Part shown: piece by piece, positions 42,416 through 54,100 of the stretch
Position numbering within the stretch: the first letter of the stretch is position 1
Layout: every line of letters begins with the position of its first letter
Assembly (NCBI GenBank): GCA_947095535.1
Contig: OX352772.1
Location: 168,106,613-168,170,612, forward strand
Source: Poecilobothrus nobilitatus
Lineage: Eukaryota > Arthropoda > Insecta > Diptera > Dolichopodidae
DNA: 64,000 bases
Direction: 5' to 3'
The notes under the pieces: generated by a model
Database searches by the model: none
What the model was told of the DNA's origin: nothing
What the model saw: the letters and a program-made list of their open reading frames with translations, nothing else
Program-made: the position numbers and the translations under genes

Positions 42416-43128
42416 ATATCTATTTTAGGTCTTGCTGGTTGTATATAATTAACATCATTGTTTATAAAATTAAAAATTCCCCAAATCAACTGTCGTTCAA
42501 CTTCTTTTCTTGTAAACCTATTAAGTGGTCGTATATTTTGAATTAGTGTTGGTAGTAGAAAAACTTAACAGTCACATATCATTTGTTTTTCTATGTATGG
42601 AATATATGATGTTCCAACTCGTATCATATCTTTCTGCATACCTTTAATAACTATTTGACTATTTTTTTCCTATTCTTCACTATACACATTTGGAACGAAA
42701 TCATTAAAATAGATTTCTGAAATACCGACTTTCCACCTTGAATCACACATGTATTTATTCATTTTATTTGTAAAAGATGAGAATGAATTTTCTGGATAAT
42801 AATCTGGATCATTTACTTGTATGTTGTCCATGAGCTTGCGGATTTATTCTTACGAATTGGAAAATTAAGTACTGTTTGAGTATTACCTACTATAGCTGAC
42901 CTTAAAACACGTCTTGATGAATTATTCAACTCTTTAGTATTTATAGTTTTTTCTTTTTTCATTGGTGGGCTTGGGCTATCTAAAGGAACAGTTATAATGT
43001 CTCCTGTATCAGCTTCAAAAATTTGTACATTTTGATTTCTAATTGATTTTCTTTTTCTAAGACGTTCTCCAAATGTAGCGGCTGACAATGCTTTTGTTAA
43101 AATATTTTCTTGAATTTCATCAACAAAT

Positions 43129-46100
43129 CAGTTAACCTTTGATCAGTAACCTTTGAAGTGACAACACTTCTTTTTTTTTAATTATTTTAAAACTTTTCTA
43201 TGTAAACTTTTTTTTTTTTTTTTTTTGAACTTTTATCTTTTTTCTAATATTATTAACATAAAATTAAATTAGTGAACTTTTTAATTAATTTTTTTTTATC
43301 TTTTTCCTTCACTAAAAAAAAAAAATATTTAAAAGTGTGGTGTATTAATTTTAGATTTTGAATTATATGGCTGCACTCCAATGGCGGCAAGATAAGTATT
43401 CTTGGTTCAATTTACAAGTTTTATTTTATTTTTATTTTTTTTTTTACACTTATTGGTTTGTCTACACACTAAACTATTTTTTTTCTATTTTTGATTTGTT
43501 TTTTATTTTTTTCGAACTAAGTATATTAAATTTAAATAACTTTTAATTTTTTTTTATTTATATTTTAATTTATAAGTAAACGCGCTCGGTTGGTTTTGTT
43601 TACATTAATTTACTTTTCTTTTTTTATTTATTTCATTTTAATACCAATTTGTTGTAAACAAAACAATTATATATTCATCTCCCTCATACACGTATGATGG
43701 ATGCTGGTGTTCTTCTTTGACTCTCAATTCGTTAATTTTTTTTTAATACCACCATAGTAATTACCGTGACTTATTTAATTAATTTCTGGTGGTAAGTTTT
43801 ACTTTTGGTGAGTCTGTGGTTGTACCTGCGTTCAATAGGGTCACTTAAAAGTGTATGTTAAAAACTGTTGAACGTTGTTATAAACCATTTGCTCACTCAA
43901 GGCAAAATATTGAAAAGTATTGAAAAGTAATGTATAATTTTGATATAAAGTATTGTTACTGACATTGATAGTAATTTATTTTAAAGTATTGTCAAGTTCG
44001 GGTTATTTATATTCTGCACTTTTACTTTTGATTTTAATTTTGAATAAATTTTAGTTTTTGTTAATTTTTGCTTTAAATTATATTATACATACTTAATTAC
44101 TTAATTTACATATTTTAATTTATCTTAAGCCAGATTTTGATCTTGGTTAATTTCGAAATTGGTTTTTAGTTTAATTTTGATTTTAATTACAATTTCAACT
44201 CTTATTTCATCTTAATTTTGCTTTTGATTTTAATTTTAAACTAGATTTCAATTTTAATTTTTTTAACTTTTCTTTTATAACTATTAATTTTTTTCTATCA
44301 AAATTACCACTTTTAATGTTAATTTCTGTAACATACGCGGGTTGCAAACGAATTTTCATGTCGTCGATTGCCATCTTAGTTCAATTAAACCAGCAGTCTT
44401 AGCCCTTTGTGAAGCACAAGTCAGTAACCACAATGATAACTTTAATGTTACCAGCTACTCACATATTTCACACTTCGTACCCAAAAGAGGTATCGCCGTC
44501 TATATAAAAAATGACATCGCTTTCAACACACTTCCAAAATATAAATGTTCTAGCCCAACCTTTCATTACATTTGGGTCAAAATTCTCGTTGAAAAGCATG
44601 TCATACATTTCTGTTTCCTATACAGATCACCCAACTCAAATGAACAAGAAACTGCTATGGAAATTGAAAATCTATCGAACCAGATCAATGAAATTTTGGG
44701 CATCTCCAGAAACTGAAATTGTTTTGGCGGGAGATTTCAACATTCATAACAGGGACTGGCTTCATTTTTCTAGCAACATCTCCCCGAGTCAAAACTCAAT
44801 TGGGAAACAAGTTGAACTATTCTCCACACTGTTCCACCTTTCTCAACTTGTGCAAAATCCCACTAGGATCCCGGACTGTACTGATCATGAAGGTCACCTC
44901 TTGGATCTATTTCTCACCACACACCCTGAAAAATATGTGGTTTCAGTTGGTTGCCCCCTGGGTAATTCCGACCATTGTTTGGTTAACACTAGTTTCCGGA
45001 TAAGCCCAATCTCCAACCAAAGGTCCCCTCCCAAAAAATTAGTTTGGCGTTACAGCCATGCTGACTGGGAGGGCCTTAACAATTTTTTTAGAGCCTTTGA
45101 TTGGTCATTGTGCTTCCGCAACATAAATGTTAACTTTGCTGCAAATGCGATTAGTAAAACTATTTTGCTTGGAATGAGGTTATTCATCCCTCATTTCATG
45201 AAATCTGTTAAGGGGAGTCCCAAATCTTGGTTTAATCGTATTTGCAAAGAAGCCATTTCTAAAAAAGAGGAGGCTTTTAAACTGTACCAAAACAAAAGGT
45301 CGGGGGCTCACAAGCCCAGCTATATAGGGGTGAGAAACAGATGCAAGAGTGTTATCAATAAGCAAAAATTCTTGTTCAACCAAAGGTTGAAACGTAAAAT
45401 AATCCACATGCCTAAGAATAGCAAATCTTTTGGGTCATTTGCCAAAAGTCTAAAGAAAGACGTTAGAGGGTCTTCCTTCCCATGACTTATTGATAAAAAT
45501 AACAGAACTGCATCAGATTCTAAAGAGAAGGCGAACTTATTTGGCAAGCAGTTCGCCTTCAATTCGACACTGTCACAGTCAGCTCAGATGCCACCTTCTG
45601 TTCCAGGAGCTGGCTGCTCCTTCGGTAAAATTTACTTTAGGACGCGGGCAGTGATGAAAATCTTAAGGAATCTTGATACAAATAAGTTAGCCGGTCCAGA
45701 TGGTATAACCACCATGGTGCTTATAAATACCTACTCCACTATTTCAAAACCTCTGCGCAACCTTTTCTACCTCTCCTTCACTTCGGGTATTCATCCTACG
45801 CAATGGAAGGTTGCACATGTTTTTCCAATTCCCAAAAAAGGTAATAAAAGCGATCCCTCCAACTACCGCCCTATTGCTATAATTTCGGTCCTCTCCAAGG
45901 TAATGGAGAAAATAGTGAACCAAAAGCTTCTGAAATACCTGGATCACAAAGGTTTGCTTCATGACGTCGTTCAACCGGTGATCTCATGACTTACCTTTTC
46001 GAGAAGCTAAACATCAACCTTCATCATTCTGGTGAGTCTGATGTTGTGTTTCTTGGTATTTCTAAGGCTTTCGATCGAGTTTGGCACGATGCTCTATTGG

Positions 46101-47316
46101 CAAAGTGCAAAGCATTAGGTCTAGGTAGGGTATTTCTAAAATGGATTGCAGATTTCCTTTCGAATCCCACGATTCGTGTACTGGTCGATGGATATTCATC
46201 TGACAAATTCAAAATAAATGCTGGTGTTCCCCAGGGATCAGTTTTATCCCCAACTCTCTTCTTAATATTTATCCTATGACCTACTCTCATTAACCTCCAA
46301 TCCGATCCATAGTTTCGCAGACGACAGCACCCTTGTAGCTTCCTATGAATTTCATAGCCGCTGTAACATTAATCACCAGATTAGTACAACAGGAAAAAAT
46401 TTCACTATTAGTGAGCTAAATAACGATTTAGCAAAAATTCAAAAATGGGGTGAAGTCAATAGAGTTGAGTTCAACACCAAAAAAACACAATGCTGTCTGA
46501 TCTCGCGGAAAATAGCCACTACCGTTCCTAACCTACTATTTCAGGGAGAAGTCTTGCAGCATTCAACGGATTTAAACATGCTGGGTCGGGTTAAAATAGA
46601 AATTGACTTGGTCAAATCAAATTTTTGGTATAGCTAAGGATGCAGCTAAATGTTTGGGTTTTTTGTATCGCTGCAAAACTTACTTTTCTGCATCTGATCT
46701 TCTCAATATCTATAAAACGTACATTAGGCCAAAAATGGAGTATAATGCACACATTTGGGTTGCAAGGCCTCAAACAGCACTGGGTTATTTAGATAATGTG
46801 CAAAACAGAGCTATTCGTTTGATTAACGACCCCAGTGTAACTTCTATGCTCACTTCACTCAGCCATCGTCGCACAGTTGGGTCACTGACCTTGTTTTATA
46901 GGTATCTCGTAGGGATTAACACTTGTTCTAAAGAAATTAAACAATTAATGCCTCCACTCAAAGTTTTCCAACGAGAAACAAGGAGGGCAACAGATGCTCA
47001 TCCCTACCATGTTGAGTTATCAAGATGGCGAAATACAGCTTATGGAAATTCGTTTGTCATGCGCACGTCCCGTTTGTGGAACCATATACCATCACATGTG
47101 TTCCCTAAGGTTGGTAATTTATATGTGTACGATTTATCACATCCCTATCCTCAAAACCAAACTGTACATTCGTATTAAAGGTTCCATCTTAAAGTTTGGT
47201 TTTAAAAGGGGGATGGTTTTGGTTGGTTAAAGTCCAACACTACTTTGAGGAAGCACGTGCAGTTCCTCTTGGTGTCTTTCGAGTTTTCCACCAACCCTCG
47301 TAAAAAAAAAAAAAAT
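43129..47316 (+). mobile_element. L-E: near full-length non-LTR retrotransposon, sister of L-D
   Basis: The left flank is tttcatcaac (about 43119-43128) and the right flank cttcgtcaac (about 47319-47328), a target-site duplication with one change. The body runs from tcagtaacctttgaagtgacaac, a T/A-rich leader of about 1.2 kb with ggctgcactccaatggcggc at 43369, to a poly-A at 47302-47316. It lacks a recognisable ORF1, like L-D. Endonuclease-RT fills 44341-47178. Confidence 0.86.
44341..47178 (+). pseudogene. L-E endonuclease-reverse transcriptase (few frameshifts)
   Basis: The endonuclease reads LQTNFHVVDCHLSSIKPAVL, ALCEAQVSNH, KRGIAVYIKNDIAFNT. After a shift it gives LAGDFNIHNRDWLHFSS, DHEGHLLDLFLTTHPEKY and NSDHCLVNTSFR. 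RT at 45588-46279 has VFPIPKKGNKSDPSNYRP, FLGISKAFDRVWHDALL and NAGVPQGSVLSPTLF. The catalytic HSFADDSTL lies just after, in another frame. The end (46603-47178) has ALGYLDNVQNRAIRLIND and SRLWNHIPSHVFP. About five frame breaks are present. Confidence 0.86.
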
Positions 47317-47691
47317 ACTTCGTCAACAGCTTCTTTTTCATATACTCCTTCTTCAGGTACAACTTGTGTTCCAACATTTTTATATTCAGGAAAATGTGAC
47401 TGAGATTCCGCATCTAAATAAATTGGTTTTGCACGAGTTTGAGTACCTTTTGTTTCCGTAATTTTTATTCTTTCCTCTTTATTTCTAGGAAGTTCTCGTT
47501 TTTTGTTTCTTACTTTAAATAGATTTTGTCTGTATAAATACTATTTTTGAGTGTCCGTAAGATCTTTATTTATCAATATTTTTTTCATAATTTAATCCAA
47601 CTCATTGAGTTCAGCGTCTGCATTTTGCTTCATTTTCTCATAAATCTCGAGTTTTAGAATTATCGTTTTGTTAAATGTTGTATTATTCATT

Positions 47692-48003
47692 TTATAAAAT
47701 TTCCTGCATCAAGAAGTGTAGGTAAAAATCTACCCGTTGTATAATAATTTTTCTTTTGCTATTTATAGATTTTTTACGGCAAATGAGTGATCTTAATTCC
47801 TTTTTATACTTTCGTAATTGTGTTGTTGCTTTTTTATTCAGATTACAATTACCTTTTAAAATATTTAGTGCTATTTCACAAATTGTTTTAATTAATTCAG
47901 GGTCACAGTGTTTTATAATTACTTTCTGCAATTTTAGTTTAGAGGTTTTTAATAGGTGCAATATATGACAATTAGTCTTCAAACGTTTCATATTCTTTCC
48001 CAA
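47692..48003 (-). CDS. pX-like small basic virion protein
   Basis: This is an intact frame. The conserved part reads VIIKHCDPELIKTICEIALN, ILKGNCNLNKKATTQLRKYK, KELRSLICRKKSI and KIIIQRVDFYLHFLMQEIL. Polintons and adintoviruses carry such a short basic protein with a C-terminal hydrophobic end between ATPase and the next gene, compared to adenovirus core protein pX. The region before QKVIIKH overlaps the ATPase end in another frame, so the true start may be internal. Family relatives have QTGGFL where this has QRVDFY. Confidence 0.6.
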   Translation of the reverse strand: MGKNMKRLKTNCHILHLLKTSKLKLQKVIIKHCDPELIKTICEIALNILKGNCNLNKKATTQLRKYKKELRSLICRKKSINSKRKIIIQRVDFYLHFLMQEIL

Positions 48004-48405
48004 ATTGTTCTAGTTGATCTCTCGTACAATAACACAAACCTTTTCCAAATATATCATTTCTTAATTAAAATATGTCATTAACGTCTTGAGTAAGATCTAT
48101 TAATATATAGCCGTATGGGACTGACGTCACATCATTATATACTTTTTCAAATGCTTTGATTTGATTGGGATATATTTGGCGAGCTAGAGGTAATATTTGC
48201 GATTTATCTCTTGGATTTTTGAAAAGTACTAGATATTTACAGTTAAGTGAAATATCTCATGAAAATTTACCTTGGTGAAAAACATTTTGTGTTACAAATA
48301 TTACTGATAAATTTTTATGATGTGATCCTCTAGTAAATAAATCACATACATACTTATCATGAGAATTTAACATCATATCATCGATAATAATTAACAAAGG
48401 TTTTT
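47975..48405 (-). pseudogene. Packaging ATPase, lineage 2, C-terminal part (left copy)
   Basis: The - strand reads QKPLLIIIDDMMLNSHDKYV (Walker B, LIIIDDMM), CDLFTRGSHHKNLSVIFVTQ, a stop, CKYLVLFKNPRDKSQILPLA, PYGYILIDLTQDVNDIF and CTRDQLEQFGKEYETFED followed by a stop. The right copy at 51.4-51.9 kb has Gln there and runs eight residues on. It differs from the lineage-1 ATPase at 26.5 kb. L-F cuts it at 48405. Confidence 0.85.
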
Positions 48406-50878
48406 GATACTAGGCACCGAAATTATTTGTAATAATAAAGATGAATTTTTAGAGACGCCATCTACTGAGAAAAAGTACTTATATAATAAAGTTAATTTGA
48501 AAAAATTTCAAAAAGTTCTTAATAATTTATTGCTATTTGATGATGCTATTAAAAAAATGCCAAACAATAAAAACTTATCAGAACAAGAAATCGGTTCTTA
48601 TATTACTAAAATCAAAAATCTTATTCAGAAAGCAATGGCATCCACAATCCCCACAAAAACACATCATTACAATAGCCTTGATATTTATTTAAATCCGACC
48701 ATTATAAGACTCAAAAAATACAAAAGTGAATTACTTACATCCAAATTTAAATTATTTAAAATAAAAATAGACAAAAGCACTCCATCATTTTTAAGAATCA
48801 ATGCACTAATCAAAAACATAAACTCCTTAATAAAACAAAACATAAAACTGTCAATTAATAAATATTGGAATAATAGAATAAAAAACATAAAAATATCTAA
48901 TAATAAAAACATGTTTAATGAAATTAAAAAAATTTATAAAAAACAAAACACAAATATAATCGATCATTTAAAAGTTCAAACGAGCAATGCTCAGATTTTA
49001 CGAGATGCTAATATAAACTTAAGTAAATTAAAAATTGACAATTATAACTACTTAATTCAAGAAAACAATCAAATAAATGAGGTGATAGCAGCCCATTTAT
49101 TCCAAGTTCAGACTCAAATTAGGGACCGTGCTTCACCAATAAGTAATAGTGTAAAACAAAGTATTGAAAATTTATATCAAGTAATTGAAAATAATAAAAG
49201 AAACAAAATATCTTTAGTTCAACAATAATTTAAAATCAAACAAACTATTAGAAATTGAACCGTTAAATAATTATTTCATAACACAGGAAGAACTTAAGGA
49301 AATAGTATCTAATTTAAAGGGTAAAACATCTTCTGGTATTGATAAAATCCCTAATATAGTGATAAAACATCTTCCTATCTCTATAATTAATTTTTACACA
49401 ATAATTTTTAACAATTAATTTAAAATTGTTAAAAATTATTTTAATTTAATTTAATTTTAATTTAAAACAATCTTAATATAAGCTACTTCCCTAATAAGTG
49501 GAAAAAAGCGATTGTTATTACAATAAAAAAACCAGGAAAAAGTGCTTCAGACCTTGGAAGTTATAGACCAATAAGTTTATTATTATTGTCAAAATAACTG
49601 AGAGCAAAAATATAATACCATCAAATCAGTTCGGTTTTCGACATAGCACAATACATGCCATGACCAAACTTTCATCAGATATTTGCAGAAATATAAATGA
49701 TGATAAAGTGGTAGCAATATGTTTTGAAGACTTCGAAAAAGCATTTGATACAGTCTGGAGTGATGGTATTATATACAAATTATTAAAATATAAATATCCT
49801 TTACATGTAGTGCTCCTGATTAATAATATGATTAGAGGTAAAACTTTTAGAACATGTGGGGTTGATAATCATTTATCAAAAGAATTTCAATTAACCAATG
49901 AGCTACAACAGGGAACCGTAAATTCTCCAATTCTATTCAACATATATATTAGCGATCTGCTGAATTCTCTAAATAAAAATTTAGAGCTTAATTACAGCAT
50001 AGCATTTGCGGATGATCTGACAATTTATACAGCTAGTAATAATCTTAGAGATGCACAACACATTTTACAAAAAATGTTTAACAAAGTGCTTAATTATTCT
50101 AATCGCTGGAAGCTAAAAGTAATCTTCGAAAAATGTGAAACTATATTATTCAGGAACACTATCAATAAGGTAAAATATAATATTAAAACATGCTGGAGAG
50201 ATTTTTATATACTTACTCCAAACAAGACAAAGATTAAAAACTCCATAAATTTTAAATATTTAGGAGTTGATTACAACTATTTGTTTAATTTCAACCATCA
50301 TGTTCATGAACAAATAAGTCGAGCAAATATCGCCTTTATAAATTTAGCTAAACTGTTCTTTTCTAGAACACTTTGTAAGAAAGTAAAATTACTCTGTTAC
50401 AAAAACCTTAATCCGATCAGTATTAATATATGCCTGCCCAATATGGTATAATGTTAGTGCTTCCTCGATGGAAAAATTAAGATTGTTTGAATGCAAGTGT
50501 TTAAGAGCTTGTACAAAATACAATAGAAGGCCTTCAACAGGTTTTGTGCATTTCTATTCAAACAAATTTATTTACGATAAGGCGAACATAATTAGAATCG
50601 ATAATTTTTTCATTCGTCTCATACGCAACCACATTCAAAGGAGTAGTGAAACAACCGAAAGTTCATTAATCAGTCACCCGTGGTATGAAAATTTTGAATA
50701 TATAAAAAACTGCTTAAAAACAGGGTTTTTGCCTCCTGAGCCCTTCGTTTATCTTGATAAATATAAATTAATAGAAAATAATCAGCATATTCCGATTCTG
50801 TATCATTACAAGCGACACGCTCTCATTAAAAATATACCATCAAATTTAAACTCAATAAACATTGAAAATAACGAATAA
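48405..50878 (+). pseudogene. L-F linker and reverse transcriptase
   Basis: The 48404-49228 block is a Lys/Asn-rich linker (NLIQKAMASTIPTKTHHYNS, YWNNRIKNIKISNNKNMF). A broken part (49230-49655) has KGKTSSGIDKIPNIVIKHLP, WKKAIVITIKKPGKSAS and SYRPISLL. The 49660-50451 block has ICFEDFEKAFDTVWSDGI, ELQQGTVNSPILFNIYI and the intact catalytic IAFADDLTIYTAS, then FKYLGVDYNYLFNFNHH. The end (50468-50878) is RLFECKCLRACTKYNRRPS and SHPWYENFEYIKNC. No endonuclease remains. Confidence 0.85.
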
Positions 50879-51350
50879 GTATGATAATTATGTATGGGTT
50901 GATTTAAGTATGATATTTATATATCTGCAAAAGAAAAACTTTATCATAGAAACCCACACTTTTGGCAGAATTTAGATTTAAGGTAGGTTAGATAGTAGTC
51001 GTAACTAGCAATTAAGTTAAGTTAGGTTAGTTAAATTAGTTTTAAGATTTTATATAAATAAGAAGTTAAAAAAAATTGGTTTTTAAAAGAAAAATTTTTC
51101 CAATAAATTCATTACTATAAAACTAATTAAATATTAATAAGAGATATTAGATAATAAAATATTATATTACAAAATATTTTAATCAAATAATTTGATAATA
51201 ATAAAAACAGACAAGATTAATTGTGAGAGCTTGTAAATTACTCAGCCATTTACATATTAAAATTAGCTTATAAGAATTCCTTTTAAGTTTTCTTTTTGAA
51301 TTAATGTAAAATCACATAATAAATTGAAAAAAAAAACAATTACCATTAAA
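48405..51350 (+). mobile_element. L-F: 5'-truncated non-LTR retrotransposon between duplicated ATPase segments
   Basis: The element starts inside its coding region (about 48405) and ends with an A-rich tail at 51328-51350 after a 3' UTR. The flanks are overlapping pieces of the same Polinton region: 47870-48405 on the left and 51357-51905 on the right match at about nine of ten bases over about 535 bp. Insertion with an unusually long target duplication, or joining of two copies, could explain it. Confidence 0.8.
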
Positions 51351-51356
51351 GAGATT

Positions 51357-52120
51357 TCGCAAAATGTTTTTATTACTTCAGGGTCGCAGTGTTTTATAAT
51401 TACTTTCTGCAATTTTGGTTAGAGGTTTTTAATAGGTGCAATATATGCCGATTGGTCTTCAAACATTTTATATTCTTCCCCAAATGGTTTTAATTGATCT
51501 CTCGTACAATAAAACAAACCTTTTCCAAATATATCACTTCTTAATCGAAATATATCATTAACGTCTTGAGTAAGATCTATTAATATATAGCCATATGGGG
51601 CTGACGTCACATCATTATATACTTTTTCAAAGACTTTGATTTGATTGGAATATATTTGGCGAGCTAGAGGTTATATCTACGATTTATGTCTTAGATTTTT
51701 TAAAAGTACTATATATTTACAGTTAAGTGAATTATCTTTTGAAAATTTACCCTGGTTAAAAACGTTTTGTGTTACAAATATTACAGATAAGTTTCTATGA
51801 TGTGATCCTCTAGTAAATAAATCACATACATACTTATCATAAGAATTTAACATCATATCATCGATAATAATTAACAAAGGTTTTTGATTATCATTAAAAT
51901 CTGGAATAGTGTTACTATATTCCACATCTTTGATATATTTTGGAACGGAATTTTATATTATATATTTATATGAAAAGCTCGTTTTCCGAAATGAAAATAA
52001 ATGTAAATTTAGTTCTTCTAATGAACGTTCTTCCATAAGTCTTCGACATGGTTAAACAACTTCTAATAGTTGACCTACAATTTTTACAAGGAAATTAAAA
52101 GCAATATTTCCTAAAACAGT
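51357..52120 (-). pseudogene. Packaging ATPase, lineage 2 (right copy), with pX-like stub
   Basis: The - strand reads, from about 52120, LMEERSLEELNLHLFSFRKT in decayed frames. The 51925-51677 ORF follows (YSNTIPDFNDNQKPLLIIID with Walker B, TRGSHHRNLSVIFVTQNVF, KFSKDNSLNCKYIVLLKN). Then the 51610-51419 ORF reads YGYILIDLTQDVNDIFRLRS, CTRDQLKPFGEEYKMFEDQ and ends IAPIKNL. Walker A is not seen. At the left end, 51420-51357 repeats the start of the pX-like gene (LQKVIIKHCDPEVIKTFCE). Confidence 0.82.
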
Positions 52121-53739
52121 TAGCCATACTTGAAATAGGAAGTTTAATTCCAACTGTGCATCACTTAAAAGCACCGTATCTCGCAGGAGAACTTAGTCAG
52201 GATATGATATATAATAACCAGTATTGCAAAAATAAAATTAATGGATTTAAATGGAATAACGGGTTAGTTGAGTAAAATGTATATTAAAACACTATTTAGA
52301 GTGAGCTGAAAAATATATGTTAAAGGAGAACGAAAAAAACTCTTCCTTCAAAAGTACCTTGACAGTGTTAAAATAGTAGATCTAAGCAGAAACTTGCCGT
52401 CATTACAAAAGATTGATAACTTTAAATCAAATTGCCCTATACATTTATCAAACAACAATTTCAGATGTGCTGTTAAAAATTGTTAAAAGTTGGTGTTATT
52501 ATTTCTAGAATCTTAACATTTGATGATCGCAAAATTGTAAAAGTTTTTTCAAATAAATAAAAATAAACATATAACTTAATCTGTATTTATTTTTTATTTT
52601 TGTGTTTACTATAAATACCAAAAGCAATTAACTTATCTTTGTTTTTTTCCTACCTTACAATATAAAACGAAGCGTTGATATTATAAAGTAAATGAGAGAT
52701 TTCCGTTTATTTTCTCAATGTTCTTATAGAATAGAAAAAAAGAAATTTTACATAACAGACGCACCTATAATTCCATAATTTGGTTCTCTTCTTTTTGTTC
52801 TTATATTAATTTTTTTCTTTCATAAGTTTTTAAATTGTTTGAAAGAGTCATACTAGTTTTTACAATTTATTTTACTCCAGGTAAACAGAAATTAAAAGAA
52901 TGCCAAATATTTTTAAAGTACATGTGTACATACTTAATATACATAAGTCTTAATTGTTCAAGGTATTACAACAATTTACAACAAAATATAGTACAATGAG
53001 AACACACATATTCTAATAATAACATATTTTTCTTATTTTTATTTTTGCAACTTTAAAACTATAATAACAACTTTTAATAATTAATCTTCTTTTAATAAAA
53101 CAAAATTAAAAATGAACTACACTTTGTACTTTTTGCTTACGTATTCGTATTCGTTTTCGCTTTCATTTTTATTTTATTATTTTTTATCTTGATATTCAAA
53201 AGTATCTATGAATATTTTTATGCAATAATAAAATCAAGTTTTTTTTCGATTCTGTTATATCTATTTTTACCTACATATATTTTATTAAGCACGCGAGGAA
53301 AAAATTTGATTTGACTTGAAAAAAAAATTATTTTCTTACTATTTGTATAATATCCTATTACAAAGTACCAATAAATTTATTGAAAAAAATCTCAATATCC
53401 TAAACTTATTCAGTTCATTAACCTTGCCTAACAACTTCCACAGTACCAACAATATTCACTTCCTACATACAACCACTACAACCACTTGGAACTTATAAGT
53501 TAACAACCCACACTTATAACCTATCTTGCAACCCAAACTAAAACAATCAAAACAAGTTTTTGACCTACTAACCAAGAATGACCTATATTAAACTCATCAA
53601 TCAAAATGTAGGTCGTGCGATATCGGTGCGATATGGCATGAGTTTTTCGCATGACAGACTGCCTCTTTATCTACTAATGTGAGTTGTATATAATATCATT
53701 CAAAATAGTAAACAACAAAATTAAACATAATTTCATTCT
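52121..53739. other. AT-rich region with unrecognised coding-like traces
   Basis: A + frame near 52126-52225 reads LEIGSLIPTVHHLKAPYLAG, and another near 52335-52475 reads KLFLQKYLDSVKIVDLSRN and NNNFRCAVKNC. Neither matches a family I know, and both break soon. The rest, including 52560-53300, shows only AT-rich sequence and (ttcg/attcgtt) words near 53140-53165. Confidence 0.3.
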
Positions 53740-54100
53740 AAATCGAAATATGGACTTCACAATTACAGCACCAGAAATAAATTCAATTTCTATGTTTCAC
53801 TATTCAAAACAGAGAAACAAAAAACAGTTGTCTTTATAATTGTCTCCAGGCCTTTAAATAAATTACCAAGTGAAATAAAAGAAATTCAGAATATTGGAAT
53901 TTTTAAAAAAAGAATTGCAGTATTTTTAACCAGATAGTTTTTAGCATGAATAAATATTAGTGTGGTCTGTAAAGTTTTTTGTTGTTTTTTTATTCATTTC
54001 AAATCTCTTAAAATATCTTAAGTCTACATATACATACACATACGTCTACAAGTTCCATATAAAATTTATAATTAAATTGAAAAAAAAAAAGAAATAAACA
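53740..54100 (+). mobile_element. L-G: 3' end fragment of a non-LTR retrotransposon
   Basis: The frame near 53840-53935 reads IIVSRPLNKLPSEIKEIQNI, GIFKKRIAVFLT and a stop. The LNKLP...F.+ pattern is the usual C-terminus of CR1/Jockey-type polymerases. A 3' UTR and an A-run (54079-54092) follow. All upstream domains are missing. Confidence 0.65.

Larger units (their letters stand above)
39824..42831 (-). pseudogene. Penton-like minor capsid protein, split by HINE-2
   Basis: The N-terminal part is 42831-42420: MDNIQVNDPDYYPENSFSSF, WKVGISEIYFNDFVPNVYSE, IVIKGMQKDMIRVGTSYIPY, RPLNRFTRKEVERQLIWGIF, VNYIQPARPKIDIK. HINE-2 then intervenes. It resumes at about 40200 with NYAYTLEGLLTTC, MCFIYTDIIEPQKIGD, VRCLRSVNIQNSF and LLLCDKYGYKLNFSNSS. 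This is the conserved single jelly-roll protein that forms the vertices of Polinton particles. One or two stops are present on each side. The start overlaps the end of the upstream gene by 19 bp. Confidence 0.82.
42813..47690 (-). pseudogene. Polinton virion-block protein of unknown function, split by L-E
   Basis: The N-terminal part is 47690-47318: MNNTTFNKTIILKLEIYEKM, a broken middle, RVRNKK-like basic stretch, PIYLDAESQSHFPEYKNVG and VVPEEGVYEKEAVDE. The C-terminal part is 43140-42813: DEIQENILTKALSAATFGER, then RKSIRNQNVQIFEADTGDI, PLDSPSPPMKKEKTINTK and VLNFPIRKNKS. L-E sits exactly between, with tt(c)atcaac/cttcgtcaac flanking it. The gene starts 2 bp after the pX-like stop and overlaps the penton start, so the block was tightly packed. 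Confidence 0.6.

Noticed and set aside
43358..43546. 62-aa ORF rich in Phe and Tyr that looks like a membrane protein
   Set aside because: It lies in the T-rich leader shared by L-D and L-E and is not conserved in L-D.
50978..51035. TTAGG-like words (ttaggttag, aggtaggttag) suggesting telomeric repeat
   Set aside because: Only a few imperfect words are present, and they lie in the 3' UTR of L-F.
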